64,000 nt of DNA from Lachnospiraceae bacterium. Its GTDB lineage: Bacteria > Bacillota > Clostridia > Lachnospirales > Lachnospiraceae. Below the pieces are notes generated by a model that saw nothing but the letters and a program-made list of their open reading frames with translations, was not told the DNA's origin and did no database searches. Below, piece after piece: positions 16,294 to 25,469 of the stretch. A program made the translations under genes and the position numbers. The DNA is taken from contig JAIEFE010000004.1 of the NCBI GenBank assembly GCA_029067085.1, forward strand, positions 62,001 to 126,000, written 5' to 3'. Position 1 is the stretch's first letter, and every line of letters starts with the position of its first letter.

Positions 16294-16671
16294 TCAGCCG
16301 GGTATGTTCTCATTGATGATGGCAATGAATTTTTCGTACACCACCTTGATCTCCTGCCAAAGCTCGTTCGCGCGGGCTGCATCCACTTCCTCGGCAGCCT
16401 TGTTGCGCAGCTCCTCCACCAGATCCGACACTTTGTTAAAGATCGGAGTAAGACCCAGATTACCCACCACACCCTTTAAGGCATGTGCACACTTGTAAGC
16501 CTCCTCAAAAGCACCCGCCTCAATGTTCGTGCCCAGGTTTGCGTAGTTCGGGTCAGCGGGAAATTTCCCTAAAAACTTTTGATAGATCGCGTCGTTTCCC
16601 ATGAAGCGCTTTAAGGTCGTCTCCACATCCGCGCCGCCCTCTTCCAACTGCTGTCTAAACTTGTCATCCAT
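16294..16671 (-). CDS. Stand-alone Hpt (histidine phosphotransfer) protein
   Basis: 125 residues from the ATG at 16671, preceded by GGAGAGGAG; an upstream in-frame start at 16737 has no ribosome site. The protein is a single Hpt four-helix bundle with His63 in the motif CAHALKGVVGNLGL and the following helices VSDLVEELRNKAAEEVD and LWQEIKVVYEKFI. Hpt proteins shuttle phosphate between receiver domains. Here the donors and acceptors are presumably the histidine kinase next door and the two HD-GYP-type response regulators on either side of it. Confidence 0.92.
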   Translation of the reverse strand: MDDKFRQQLEEGGADVETTLKRFMGNDAIYQKFLGKFPADPNYANLGTNIEAGAFEEAYKCAHALKGVVGNLGLTPIFNKVSDLVEELRNKAAEEVDAARANELWQEIKVVYEKFIAIINENIPG

Positions 16672-16768
16672 ACTTTTTTCTCCTCTCCTTACCCTGCCGC
16701 AATTTCCCAATAAAATGCAAAGAAGACTGCAAAACACACAATTTGTTTTACAGTCTTCGACGCTTCAC

Positions 16769-17884
16769 TTATAATGTAAAATTAAACATATTGATCACTT
16801 CCACAATATTGAAGAAATCCTCTTTAGCAAGCTTAAAGCACTCTATGACGTCGTCTGAAAACTGTCCGCATTCCCCATTCAAGATCATTTCATATGCCTC
16901 AGAATTGCTATATGCACTTTTATAAACTCTCTCGCTGACAAGCGCCTCGTACACGTCAGCAATGGAAACGATCTGGGCGCTGATCGGAATATCGTCACCT
17001 GCCAGATGATCCGGATAGCCTTTACCGTCAGCCCTCTCATGGTGATGGCGGCAGATCTCATAGCAGTACTGATAGAAGTCGTCCGGATACGGCGGCTTGA
17101 AAGACTCCAAGATCTCGCAGCCGATCGTGGTGTGCGTTTTCATCACCTCAAACTCCTCAGCCGTCAGCTTACCGGGTTTTAAGAGGATGGAATCCGGAAT
17201 ACCGATCTTGCCCACATCATGGAGCGCGGAAGCTCTGGCGATCTGATCGATCTGCACCGGCGTCAATCCGTATTTCGGGAAATATTTCGCAAGGTACTTC
17301 AACAGAATCCTGGTCAGATACTTGATACGCTTTACATGGTCGCCCGTCTCAACGCTCCGAAACTCCACGACGGAACCGAGCGCGTCGATCATAAACTCAT
17401 TGTTCACGCGGATGGCCTTTTCCTGCTCGCGGATGGTCTCCTCGCGCTCTTTTAAGCGAATCTCCAGGTTCTTCTTATTCTGATATAACTCAATGATATT
17501 TTTCGCACGTCTCTTTACGATAGCCGACTCGAAGGGCTTGTGCATCACGTCCGCGATACCGTACTCATAGGCCTTCTCCTCGCTCTCCTGCGGTGTCATG
17601 CTTGTGATCAGGATAACGGGAATCTTTTCCAGAAGTTCCTTATCCTTCATATAGTCAAGCACACCAAAACCGTCCATGACCGGCATGATAACGTCTAACA
17701 GGATCAGTGCAATATCGTCGCCCTTCTCAATCACGTCGATCGCTTCCATCCCGTTCTGAGCCTCCACAACGTCATAATCGGAGTCGAACATCAAACTGAG
17801 TATGGTTCTGTTGACTTCTTCGTCATCCACGATCAAAAGCTTTTGTCTGGTCGTATTCTCACTCATCTCACCGATCGAATCCAC
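16769..17884 (-). CDS. Response regulator with HD-GYP phosphodiesterase domain (RpfG-like)
   Basis: 371 residues. Receiver domain with phospho-acceptor Asp64 (ILLDVIMPVMDG) and Lys in MHKPF. A coiled linker (EIRLKEREETIREQEK) leads to a complete HD-GYP domain with LHDVGKIGIPDSILLKPG, MKTHTTIGCEIL, CRHHHERADGKGYP and SIADVYEAL. All canonical metal and substrate residues are present, so it should hydrolyse cyclic-di-GMP when phosphorylated. It is the first gene of the ten-gene chemotaxis/HD-GYP operon, behind a perfect promoter. The start is unsettled: GTG at 17884 or ATG at 17866, neither with a clear ribosome site. Confidence 0.93.
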   Translation of the reverse strand: MDSIGEMSENTTRQKLLIVDDEEVNRTILSLMFDSDYDVVEAQNGMEAIDVIEKGDDIALILLDVIMPVMDGFGVLDYMKDKELLEKIPVILITSMTPQESEEKAYEYGIADVMHKPFESAIVKRRAKNIIELYQNKKNLEIRLKEREETIREQEKAIRVNNEFMIDALGSVVEFRSVETGDHVKRIKYLTRILLKYLAKYFPKYGLTPVQIDQIARASALHDVGKIGIPDSILLKPGKLTAEEFEVMKTHTTIGCEILESFKPPYPDDFYQYCYEICRHHHERADGKGYPDHLAGDDIPISAQIVSIADVYEALVSERVYKSAYSNSEAYEMILNGECGQFSDDVIECFKLAKEDFFNIVEVINMFNFTL

Positions 17885-17969
17885 CCTGCACAGGCGAATT
17901 CTTCCCTCCCTTTCCTGATTTTATGTATCCTGATCCAAGACAACACAAGTACATTATAATTTCCGCTTA

Positions 17970-17998
17970 ATTATACACTTACCGGCCATAGATGTCAA
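17970..17998 (-). promoter_or_regulatory. Perfect-consensus promoter of the chemotaxis/HD-GYP operon
   Basis: Minus-strand TTGACA (17993-17998), 17-base spacer, TATAAT (17970-17975). The -35 overlaps the stop codon of the sortase gene. Transcription would begin near 17963, giving a leader of about 80-100 bases. A second TATAAT lies at about 17954-17959. Confidence 0.85.
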
Positions 17999-18897
17999 TG
18001 TGGATTTTCCTTCCTTTTCCTTCTTCCCACCACCAAAAGACGCTGATCCTCGCTACCGTAATCACAGGTGCAGAGCGTCACCAGCTCATCCCCGGCCTGC
18101 GCCTCCACGCCGGTATCATAGATTGCGTTATTCAGAAGGATCCTGCAATATTCTTCAAAAGTCTCCTCATCGCTGATTTTTTTATAGTCATAGTACTGAA
18201 ACGAATCTCCGTTCCCCTCAAAAATATCGTTTCTGAGAACTGCCATGATCTCGTATTCCCGTTCCTCATTCGACAGATAAAGGAAGAAGGAGGGATGCTC
18301 CCTGTAGAACTCCTCTCCGCGGTATTCTTTCAAAATACCAAACATACTGCCATCCCGCATATGATGGCCATAGAGTACAAGATTTGGCTCTCCCGCCGAG
18401 AGATCAGCCCCGCAATCCGCAAAAATCGTCCCGTGTCTGTCCTGCTTTCCATAAAAATCATGTGATAAGTACCATGTGTTATCTTTTCCCTGTACGACAG
18501 GCAGTGAGAGCACCGTACCCGGTATGCTGATCCAGCCCTTCAAATCCCCGTTGATCTGTAAAAGCGCTTCAAATCCCGTCATTTCTTCGGAAATATTCTC
18601 TTCCGTCTCGCCTTTTTCCGCTCCGTTCTCTTCCTGCACAGCGTTTTTCCTGTCCCCTGCCTCATCGCCGGGCTTTTTTATACTATCTTTGTCGTCGGCA
18701 TCTTCGCCGGCCGGCTGCCATGCAATCTGTTGCAGCTCACGGTTTTTTCGCGCTGTCACGCTGCTCTCCCAACGATAGCAGAGCAGGTATGCGCCACAGA
18801 CAAGCAAAATGATCGTCAGCACGCGCTGCCAAACTGCCACGCGGCGGCGCGCCACCTGCCTCTGCGCCGAAAACAGGACTTTTTTCTTACCTTTCAA
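17995..18897 (-). CDS. Class B sortase
   Basis: 300 residues. A basic N-terminus and one membrane helix (VLTIILLVCGAYLLCYRW) are followed by a charged linker of about 80 residues (GDEAGDRKNAVQEENGAEKG) and a sortase B catalytic domain. Active-site residues are the His in LVLYGHHMRDGSMFG, the Cys in TLCTCDYG and the Arg in DQRLLVVGR; WISIPGTVLSLPVVQG is also typical. It is a transpeptidase on the outer face of the membrane that links surface proteins to peptidoglycan or to each other. Its start overlaps the end of the 1428-residue surface protein gene by 11 bases, so that protein is the likely substrate. Confidence 0.93.
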   Translation of the reverse strand: MKGKKKVLFSAQRQVARRRVAVWQRVLTIILLVCGAYLLCYRWESSVTARKNRELQQIAWQPAGEDADDKDSIKKPGDEAGDRKNAVQEENGAEKGETEENISEEMTGFEALLQINGDLKGWISIPGTVLSLPVVQGKDNTWYLSHDFYGKQDRHGTIFADCGADLSAGEPNLVLYGHHMRDGSMFGILKEYRGEEFYREHPSFFLYLSNEEREYEIMAVLRNDIFEGNGDSFQYYDYKKISDEETFEEYCRILLNNAIYDTGVEAQAGDELVTLCTCDYGSEDQRLLVVGRRKRKENPH

Positions 18898-21800
18898 ACA
18901 ATGCCACCACCCGTCTCCTGCCGTCGCTCACCGTCTTCAAAAGATGGAAGACCGTGACCACCACAGCGGTCGCTGCGAGCGCCAGATAGACTTTTACCAT
19001 ATTCTTATTCTTTGCCCAGGAGATGATCGCCCTGAGCATCTCATTCTTTTTCTCTTCCGATATGCCGGTCTCCAGTTCATACAGCCACAGACGCAGCTTC
19101 ATCACAAACGCCGTGCAGGCTCCCACCGATATCGGAAGCGCCGGTATCGGCATATCTCCTGTCTTGGGCTCACCCGGCTTTCTCTCCGTCTCCTGTATCG
19201 ATTCAGGAGAATCATTGTCCGGCTGCTCGGCCGCCGTGATCGCAACTGTCTCCTCACCATACTCCGAAGGCGGCCCCTGTGAAATGTTCTCCGGCGGCTT
19301 TGCAGGCGTCGGATCAGGTGCAGGGTCAGGCGTTGGATCCGGTGTCGGGTCAGGTGCCGGGTCAGGCGTTGGATCCGGTGTCGGGTCAGGTGTCGGATCG
19401 GGTGCCGGGTCAGGTGTTGGGTCCGGTGTTGGGTCCGGATCTGGTCCCTCCGGTCCCGGAGGATCAGGAATCGGAGTATCGGGATCGACCGGCGGAGGAT
19501 CGGGCTCAACCGGTGTTGGATCCGGATCGACCGGAGGATCGGGTTCGACCGGATCACTCCAGATCATATCAAAGTAGGCGTACCCGCAGATCGAGCCGTT
19601 ATTGATCGTCTGCCTCACGACATAAGTACCGGCCGGCCACTTCTGCGCATCTTTCTCCACTGTGAAGGGCAGCGGTGTGATCCGATATCCATCATCCGTC
19701 CCTCCTATACTGTTCAGTTCCGCGCCGCCTCCTTCGGGCGATGCCCCCGTAAAGAGATTCACATAGGCAGAAGCGCCCGGCTTTAACACTTCATAGGTGA
19801 CAGGAGAAACCGTTTCTCTGTCGCCATGATAGTAAGTGATATTGTCCATGATCTGCACCGCGTAGCCACCGTCGCCAAAAGCGTCGCCGTAAAGCGTTCT
19901 GACCTGGCTTCCGTCCGTCACGGATTTTAACCAGATATTTCCTGCCGAGAAATGCACATCCGGCGCCTTGAGCCCGCCCTCCTCAACAGCCTCACCCACC
20001 TTATCCTTTATCTCGGTGGTCGTCTTTTCTCTCAACTGTTCGTCGATCTTCTCCACCAAAGCCTCCACAGACAGCAGCTCTTCGCCGTGGGAGAACTCTA
20101 CGAGATTGGAGTCCTTCGCATTCGCCTCGCCCAGATAGTCATCAAAGGGCGTGTCTCTGTCCGTGACCAGAGCAACTCCTTCCTCCTGCAGCAGTTTCAG
20201 ATACTCCCGGTACTGCCCCATATTCACGTCAGCATTATACTGTGCGTCCGATTTTCCAAGGAGATTGATAAAGTATTTCTGTGTATCCCGCTGGGTAAAA
20301 TCCGCCCGTTCAAACGCTTTAAAGATATCGCTCTGTTCCTCGGCCGCGTCTGTGAAGTACATGCTCAGATTGGAATAAGTAAAACTGCTGGCACGGAAAC
20401 AATCGTGTGAATAATAGGATACCAGCGGCCCGAACGCGCTGCCGCCCGTGGGGCTTATTTCGCAGGAGAGTATCAGTTCTCCCCCGCTCGCATCTTTAAT
20501 ACCTTCCGTCTTCGGTGTCTGTCTGACTTCAATCTTAGTCGGTGTCGTCTTGATCTGAATACTCATCTGGTCGGTCCATTCGATATTCGAAAAATTAACC
20601 GACTTAACAGGAGATTTACCATTAAAATATGTATAGCTCGTATTATTATGTATGTCTGCTACCGGCACATCGTCCAAGCGATAGACAGATACTGCCAATG
20701 GCTTTGTCGTTCCACCATCCTGATATACAAAAAGGACAACATAACCGGTCAGTTTATCCTCCACAACCTTCGTGTTGAATAGAAAGCCTGCGCCTGCCAG
20801 CGTATGGGGATTGACCATGGAAGAATCCACGTCAAAATCTACCACTTTCTCCCCGTCGGACTGCGGGTCGTAAAACAGGAAATCAACACATGACTGCCTA
20901 CCATATCCGGCAAAGGTCATCGACGCCTTCCCTCCGTCCTGCCGACTCCAGATATGCTCTTTAAAGTGCGCCAGGCAATACCCCATCGATGGATGCTTAT
21001 AGGCTTCTTTCTTTTCCAGCCATTCCTTGATCGTCGTCACCGGCTCCGTATTTGGGGGCGTATAGCTATTATTCTCCGTGTATGGATAAAACTTCCTTTT
21101 CTCCTGATCTCCATACTCATCGGACCACTGTTGTGGAGGATTTTTCGTATTTCCCGCTCCCCAGATCGCCGTATCGTAGTGATCATACACATACCAGTCC
21201 CGCAGATCCGTCGTATTGATATCAACACGCCTGTCCGTCAGAACCGTGTAGCCTTTCTCCTGCAGGGCATTCTTGATCGCCGCCACCTGTTCGTCAGTAT
21301 AGCCGCTGTCCCTAGAGACCTGAAGAAAAATCTCCTTCCCGTTTGCATTGGCTGCATTCGCCATCAGAGCCATCTCACCCATAGGGATCAGGATCGCGCC
21401 TTCACAGATATAAAAACCCTCTCTGGTCATGTCGATCGAAGGGTCATAATAGATCGTGCTACCCGAAGCGGCATAGAGATCCGCACCGTACCCATGTTCG
21501 GCGGGAACCGCATTTTCCCGGATCACATCCGCATACAGATAGAGTATCGCACCATTCGCAAGATAGACGCCGCCGCCAAGCTCATCCGCAAAGTTTCCCG
21601 TGACAAGCGCACTCTCTGTCAACGTCAGCCTGCCGTATGCCTGTATACCGCCGCCATAATCAAGAATCGTCTCTGCACCTTCCGCTCCTTCTCCGGGATA
21701 AGTGCCATAATTATAGTTATCACGAACGACCGCATTCTCCTCCAGGATCAGCTCGCCCCGATCCAGAACCGCAGGAGCAGCTGCACAGTCTGTCTCCGTC

Positions 21801-23173
21801 TTTCCATCTACGACAACATTTCTGAGCGTCAGGGTGCCGAAAGTTTCCTCCGTGTAATCTTCGCCCTCCATAGCGATCATCGTGCCGATAAAAAGAGTGC
21901 CGTCTTCACCCACGCCGCGAAGCAGGGAGTGTCCCTCTCCGTCCAGCTCGATCTCTGCCGTCGCCGGAAGATGCAACGTGGTCGTCAAGGCGATATCCTC
22001 CTTCAGGACGACCTTATCTGCGCCCGCAGCAAAAGCAGCCGCAAGCTCCTCCTGAGTGGAAACCTCCGTCTTGATCTCCTCTTTTGCAAAACGTACCGTG
22101 ATCGTCGGAATCACAGCTTCTTCCGCAGTTATATCATAGAACCAGAGCGCACTGTCCCATTTGGGTGTAAAAATATATTCGAATTTCTTCGCCTCTAAAT
22201 CTTCACTCTCATACTCGGCACACTCCCATGTGACAGGAAGCTCCACCTCGACATACTGCGTTGCAGGCTCCTCTGCAGGAAGCTGCCCGCCGCCATCATC
22301 CGGCTGCTTCTCAGCTTCTTCCGGCTTCTTATCCTCGTCCTCCGGAGTTTTCTCCGTATCGTCGCCGCCCGGCTGGTTTTCGCCCGCGTTTTCCTCTGTG
22401 CTTTCATCGGAATTCCCACTTACGGTCTCAACAAAAAAATGCCACCAGCCATGCCGGGCAGTCGATTCCGTCACCGGCGCGTCGTCCGATACTGCCTGCC
22501 CGTCTTCTGCACTGCTGCCGCCCTCGCCGGGCTCGTCGCTGACACCGGGATTCTCCTCTTCTCCGGGTTTCTCGCCCTCGTCAGGATTTTTCTCTCCTTC
22601 ATCAGGATTTTTTTCTCCCTCGTCAGGATTCTTCTCTCCCTCGTCAGGATTCTTCTCTCCCTCGTCAGGATTCTTCTCTCCCTCATCAGGATTCTTTTCA
22701 CCTTCATCGGGATTCTTTTCGCCCTCGTCAGGATTCTTCCCTCCCTCATCAGGATTTTTCTCTCCCTCATCGGGTTCCTCCCCCTCATCAGGGGTTTCCG
22801 TCACATAGGCGCTGGCGTAAGCCCTTAATGTCCCAGGCATCCGCGCTGTTACCTCCGCCAGAGTTTCCCGTTCCTCCAGCAAAATCTGCGCCTGGTCATC
22901 CGACAGAGGTGCAAAGGCGGTTATGATGACAGCCCCCTCCTGCGTCCTGACATAGGCGGGCTCTTCCTTTGCTTCCGCTCCCGCTGCGCCTTCTCCTTCC
23001 TCCGGTGCCACCATATCTCCCGGCTGCGCTTCCGCCGCGGGCCAATCCTCAGCGCCCGGTTCCTCCGCCTGCGTCTGGATGGAACTCACCGACGCAAATG
23101 CCAGCACGAAGGATAAAAGAACCGCCGTGCAGGTTTTTCTGTTTATGTAAAAACGTTTCTTCTTTCTCTTCAC
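18887..23173 (-). CDS. Large repeat-containing cell-surface protein
   Basis: 1428 residues from a GTG at 23173 with AGGAG seven bases upstream. A signal peptide (RKTCTAVLLSFVLAFASVSS) is followed by an acidic region, nine heptads of NPDEGEK, and a segment with parallel-beta/pectate-lyase-like repeats (TLTLRNVVVDGKTETDC, GGIQAYGRLTLTESALVTG, ELGGGVYLANGAILYLY). A long middle region of unknown fold and a DPTPDPAP repeat stalk precede the sequence EPKTGDMPIP. The PKTGD motif fits a sortase signal, but about 85 residues follow it, including a second hydrophobic helix (VYLALAATAVVVTVFHLL), far more than a normal sorting tail. Overlap with the sortase gene marks it as the probable sortase substrate. 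Adhesin or matrix role is inference. Confidence 0.9.
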   Translation of the reverse strand: MKRKKKRFYINRKTCTAVLLSFVLAFASVSSIQTQAEEPGAEDWPAAEAQPGDMVAPEEGEGAAGAEAKEEPAYVRTQEGAVIITAFAPLSDDQAQILLEERETLAEVTARMPGTLRAYASAYVTETPDEGEEPDEGEKNPDEGGKNPDEGEKNPDEGEKNPDEGEKNPDEGEKNPDEGEKNPDEGEKNPDEGEKNPDEGEKPGEEENPGVSDEPGEGGSSAEDGQAVSDDAPVTESTARHGWWHFFVETVSGNSDESTEENAGENQPGGDDTEKTPEDEDKKPEEAEKQPDDGGGQLPAEEPATQYVEVELPVTWECAEYESEDLEAKKFEYIFTPKWDSALWFYDITAEEAVIPTITVRFAKEEIKTEVSTQEELAAAFAAGADKVVLKEDIALTTTLHLPATAEIELDGEGHSLLRGVGEDGTLFIGTMIAMEGEDYTEETFGTLTLRNVVVDGKTETDCAAAPAVLDRGELILEENAVVRDNYNYGTYPGEGAEGAETILDYGGGIQAYGRLTLTESALVTGNFADELGGGVYLANGAILYLYADVIRENAVPAEHGYGADLYAASGSTIYYDPSIDMTREGFYICEGAILIPMGEMALMANAANANGKEIFLQVSRDSGYTDEQVAAIKNALQEKGYTVLTDRRVDINTTDLRDWYVYDHYDTAIWGAGNTKNPPQQWSDEYGDQEKRKFYPYTENNSYTPPNTEPVTTIKEWLEKKEAYKHPSMGYCLAHFKEHIWSRQDGGKASMTFAGYGRQSCVDFLFYDPQSDGEKVVDFDVDSSMVNPHTLAGAGFLFNTKVVEDKLTGYVVLFVYQDGGTTKPLAVSVYRLDDVPVADIHNNTSYTYFNGKSPVKSVNFSNIEWTDQMSIQIKTTPTKIEVRQTPKTEGIKDASGGELILSCEISPTGGSAFGPLVSYYSHDCFRASSFTYSNLSMYFTDAAEEQSDIFKAFERADFTQRDTQKYFINLLGKSDAQYNADVNMGQYREYLKLLQEEGVALVTDRDTPFDDYLGEANAKDSNLVEFSHGEELLSVEALVEKIDEQLREKTTTEIKDKVGEAVEEGGLKAPDVHFSAGNIWLKSVTDGSQVRTLYGDAFGDGGYAVQIMDNITYYHGDRETVSPVTYEVLKPGASAYVNLFTGASPEGGGAELNSIGGTDDGYRITPLPFTVEKDAQKWPAGTYVVRQTINNGSICGYAYFDMIWSDPVEPDPPVDPDPTPVEPDPPPVDPDTPIPDPPGPEGPDPDPTPDPTPDPAPDPTPDPTPDPTPDPAPDPTPDPTPDPAPDPTPAKPPENISQGPPSEYGEETVAITAAEQPDNDSPESIQETERKPGEPKTGDMPIPALPISVGACTAFVMKLRLWLYELETGISEEKKNEMLRAIISWAKNKNMVKVYLALAATAVVVTVFHLLKTVSDGRRRVVALFER
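19305..19442. repeat. Pro-Asp-Thr/Ala stalk repeat in the surface protein
   Basis: A run of 12-base-phase repeats encodes DPTPDPTPDPAP units near the C-terminus, a typical extended cell-wall-spanning stalk. The unit is nearly identical at DNA level across several copies. Confidence 0.85.
22579..22767. repeat. Nine 21-base tandem repeats (NPDEGEK)
   Basis: Nine consecutive 21-base units encode NPDEGEK, one of them NPDEGGK. Units three to five are identical at the DNA level. Such arrays usually vary in copy number between isolates. Confidence 0.9.
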
Positions 23174-23338
23174 TATTTTTCTCCTATCTCCCTCGCCTTA
23201 CCGCACATCTTTTCCCATAATAAACCTATTATATTCAGTTTATCATCATCGCATAAAAATGCAAGTCTCACCTTCCCGTCATGTTCCACAAAAATTCCTT
23301 TTTTCAGATGGCAGTCGAAAGAAACGAGAAAAAGAAAA

Positions 23339-23366
23339 AGCGTACCACAGTTAACAGCGGTACGCT
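23339..23366 (-). terminator. Rho-independent terminator of the lysS operon
   Basis: On the minus strand AGCGTACC and GGTACGCT form a perfect eight-pair stem with a 12-base loop, followed by TTTTTCTTTTTC. It lies about 25 bases past the lysS stop. Confidence 0.9.
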
Positions 23367-23389
23367 CTCATATTTGTTTTATCGTTTAC

Positions 23390-24865
23390 TTATAAACTTT
23401 TTAACGTCGGGAAAAGCAACACATCGCGAATTGCAGGGGAATCCGTCAGTAGCATCACCAGTCTGTCGATTCCATAGCCGATACCGCCGGTGGGAGGCAT
23501 ACCGATCTCCAGTGCGTTCATAAAGTCCTCATCTGTGGTGTTAGCCTCCTCGTCGCCCGCCGCAAGAGCCGCTTCCTGTGCCTTAAAGCGCTCTCTCTGG
23601 TCGATAGGATCATTCAACTCCGAATAAGCATTGCACATCTCTCTAGCCGTGATAAACAGCTCAAACCGCTCTACATATTCCGGCTTGTCCGGCTTTCTCT
23701 TAGTGAGCGGTGATATTTCCACGGGATGATCCAGCACAAAGGTAGGCTGTATCAGATGCTCCTCCACAAATTCCTCGAAGAAGAGATTGATGATATCTCC
23801 TTTTGTATGGCGCTCCTCGTAATGTACGCCCTTCTCATCCGCCAGCTTCTTCGCGGCTGCGGTGTCCGGCACCTCGTCAAAGTCAACGCCCGCATATTTT
23901 TTCACGGCTTCCACCATGGTAATCCTCTCGAAAGGTTTTCCCAGATCGATCTGCGCTCCCTGATAGGGGATCAGTGTCGTGCCGCATACTTCCTTCGCCA
24001 CATGACGAAACATATTCTCGGTCAGATCCATCATGCCGTTGTAGTCAGTGTAGGCCTGATAGAGCTCCATCAGTGTAAACTCCGGGTTGTGCCTCGCATC
24101 CAGCCCTTCGTTGCGAAAGACTCTTCCAATCTCATAGACGCGCTCCATGCCGCCCACGATCAGCCTCTTCAAATATAATTCCAGAGAGATGCGCAGCTTC
24201 ACATCCTCATCCAACGCATTATAGTGCGTCTCAAACGGTCTCGCCGCCGCACCGCCCGCATTGGAGACAAGCATGGGGGTCTCCACCTCCAGAAAGCCCT
24301 GATCGTCCAGATATCGTCTGATGGCGCTGATGATCTTTGAGCGCGCCACAAAGGTCTTTTTCACGTCCTCATTCATAATGAGGTCGGTGTAACGCTGACG
24401 GTAACGAATATCGGTATTCACCAGACCATGATACTTCTCCGGCAGGATTTGAAGACTTTTTGACAGGAGTGTCACTTTTTCCGCATGAACGGATATCTCC
24501 CCCGTCTTGGTCTTAAAGACCTCTCCCTCTATTCCGACAATGTCACCCACGTCATATTTTTTAAAATCGGCGTAAGGCTCCTCTCCGATGCTATCCCTAG
24601 CTACATAGGATTGGATATTACCCTGCAGATCCTGCACATTGCAAAAAGATGCCTTTCCCATGACACGCTTGCTCATCACACGACCCGCAATGGAGACCTT
24701 CTTGCCTTCCAGAGCGTCAAAAGCGTCTTTAATCTCCTGACTGTGATGGGTCACGTCGTATTTTGTGATCTGAAAGGGATCCTTCCCCGCCTCCTGCAAT
24801 GCGGAAAGCTTTTCCCGCCTGACTTTCAAAAGCTGATTGATATCCTGATTCTGCGCCTCCGCCAT
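23390..24865 (-). CDS. lysS: Lysyl-tRNA synthetase (class II)
   Basis: 491 residues. The N-terminal OB-fold anticodon-binding domain (KVSIAGRVMSKRVMGKASFCNVQD) is followed by the class II catalytic core: motif 1 region (FLEVETPMLVSNAGGAAARPF), motif 2 (YEIGRVFRNEGLDARHNPEFTLME split across that span) and motif 3 (GIGYGIDRLVMLLT). It charges tRNA-Lys with lysine. Full length and intact. The gene is the last of a long housekeeping operon, 53 bases after greA with no terminator between, and is closed by a strong terminator. No T-box leader is present. Confidence 0.97.
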   Translation of the reverse strand: MAEAQNQDINQLLKVRREKLSALQEAGKDPFQITKYDVTHHSQEIKDAFDALEGKKVSIAGRVMSKRVMGKASFCNVQDLQGNIQSYVARDSIGEEPYADFKKYDVGDIVGIEGEVFKTKTGEISVHAEKVTLLSKSLQILPEKYHGLVNTDIRYRQRYTDLIMNEDVKKTFVARSKIISAIRRYLDDQGFLEVETPMLVSNAGGAAARPFETHYNALDEDVKLRISLELYLKRLIVGGMERVYEIGRVFRNEGLDARHNPEFTLMELYQAYTDYNGMMDLTENMFRHVAKEVCGTTLIPYQGAQIDLGKPFERITMVEAVKKYAGVDFDEVPDTAAAKKLADEKGVHYEERHTKGDIINLFFEEFVEEHLIQPTFVLDHPVEISPLTKRKPDKPEYVERFELFITAREMCNAYSELNDPIDQRERFKAQEAALAAGDEEANTTDEDFMNALEIGMPPTGGIGYGIDRLVMLLTDSPAIRDVLLFPTLKSL

Positions 24866-24918
24866 CGTATTTTCCTCTCTCTTCCTATTTCACTTTGGAC
24901 CAAGCATGCTCTGTGCGC

Positions 24919-25401
24919 TCAGTTAGATCTCTGTATCTCCAGCACCTTGTAACGAATGACACCTGCCTGCGTCTCCACCTCCACTGTTTCACCGATCTTG
25001 CTGCCGATCAACGCCTTGCCCACAGGGGACTCGTTGGAGATTTTTCCTTTTAAACTGTTTGCCTCCGTGGAACCCACGATCTTGTATTCCAGTTCCTCAT
25101 TAAATTCCATGTCAAGAATCTTCACCTGACAGCCAATGTTGATCTTATCCAGATCAACCTCGTCCTCCACCACAACCTCGGCGTTTTTGAGAATCTTTTC
25201 CAGTTCCTCTATCCTGGTCTCAATATCACGCTGTTCGTCCTTGGCCGCATCATATTCTGCATTCTCGGAGAGGTCACCCTGTTCTCTCGCCTCTCTGATC
25301 TTCTGTGCTACTTCCTTGCGTCTTACCACCTTTAAATCATGGAGCTCATCCTCGTACTTCCGAAGGCCCTCATAGGTTAAGATGTTTTTCTTCTCATGCA
25401 T
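24919..25401 (-). CDS. greA: Transcription elongation factor GreA
   Basis: 160 residues. The N-terminal antiparallel coiled coil contains the conserved stretch EVAQKIREAREQGDLSENAEYD, whose tip acidic residues stimulate RNA cleavage by backtracked polymerase. The C-terminal FKBP-like domain includes KIVGSTEANSLKGKISNESP and SPVGKALIGSKIGE. It acts in the secondary channel of RNA polymerase. Standard length. It lies directly upstream of lysS in the same operon, an arrangement often seen in Lachnospiraceae. Confidence 0.96.
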   Translation of the reverse strand: MHEKKNILTYEGLRKYEDELHDLKVVRRKEVAQKIREAREQGDLSENAEYDAAKDEQRDIETRIEELEKILKNAEVVVEDEVDLDKINIGCQVKILDMEFNEELEYKIVGSTEANSLKGKISNESPVGKALIGSKIGETVEVETQAGVIRYKVLEIQRSN

Positions 25402-25469
25402 GGCTATCGTCCTTTCCCTCTATTTAATACACATTCTCGTTATGCCTGAATCATTCTGCCTATCCTATT

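Noticed and set aside
19023..19577. Plus-strand open frame with Gly/Ser/Val repeats
   Set aside because: Antisense shadow of the Pro-Asp repeat stalk of the surface protein.
22579..22767. Regular 21-base repeats considered as a CRISPR array
   Set aside because: No spacers; units are contiguous, in frame and code for a heptapeptide.
22161..22808. Plus-strand open frame opposite the surface protein repeats encoding a Ser/Pro/Phe-rich product
   Set aside because: It is the antisense reading of the NPDEGEK repeat array; the repeat keeps all frames open, and there is no ribosome site or promoter.
23174..23389. T-box or riboswitch upstream of the surface protein or near lysS
   Set aside because: No T-box sequence or specifier stem; only a lysS terminator and a TATAAT box without a good -35.
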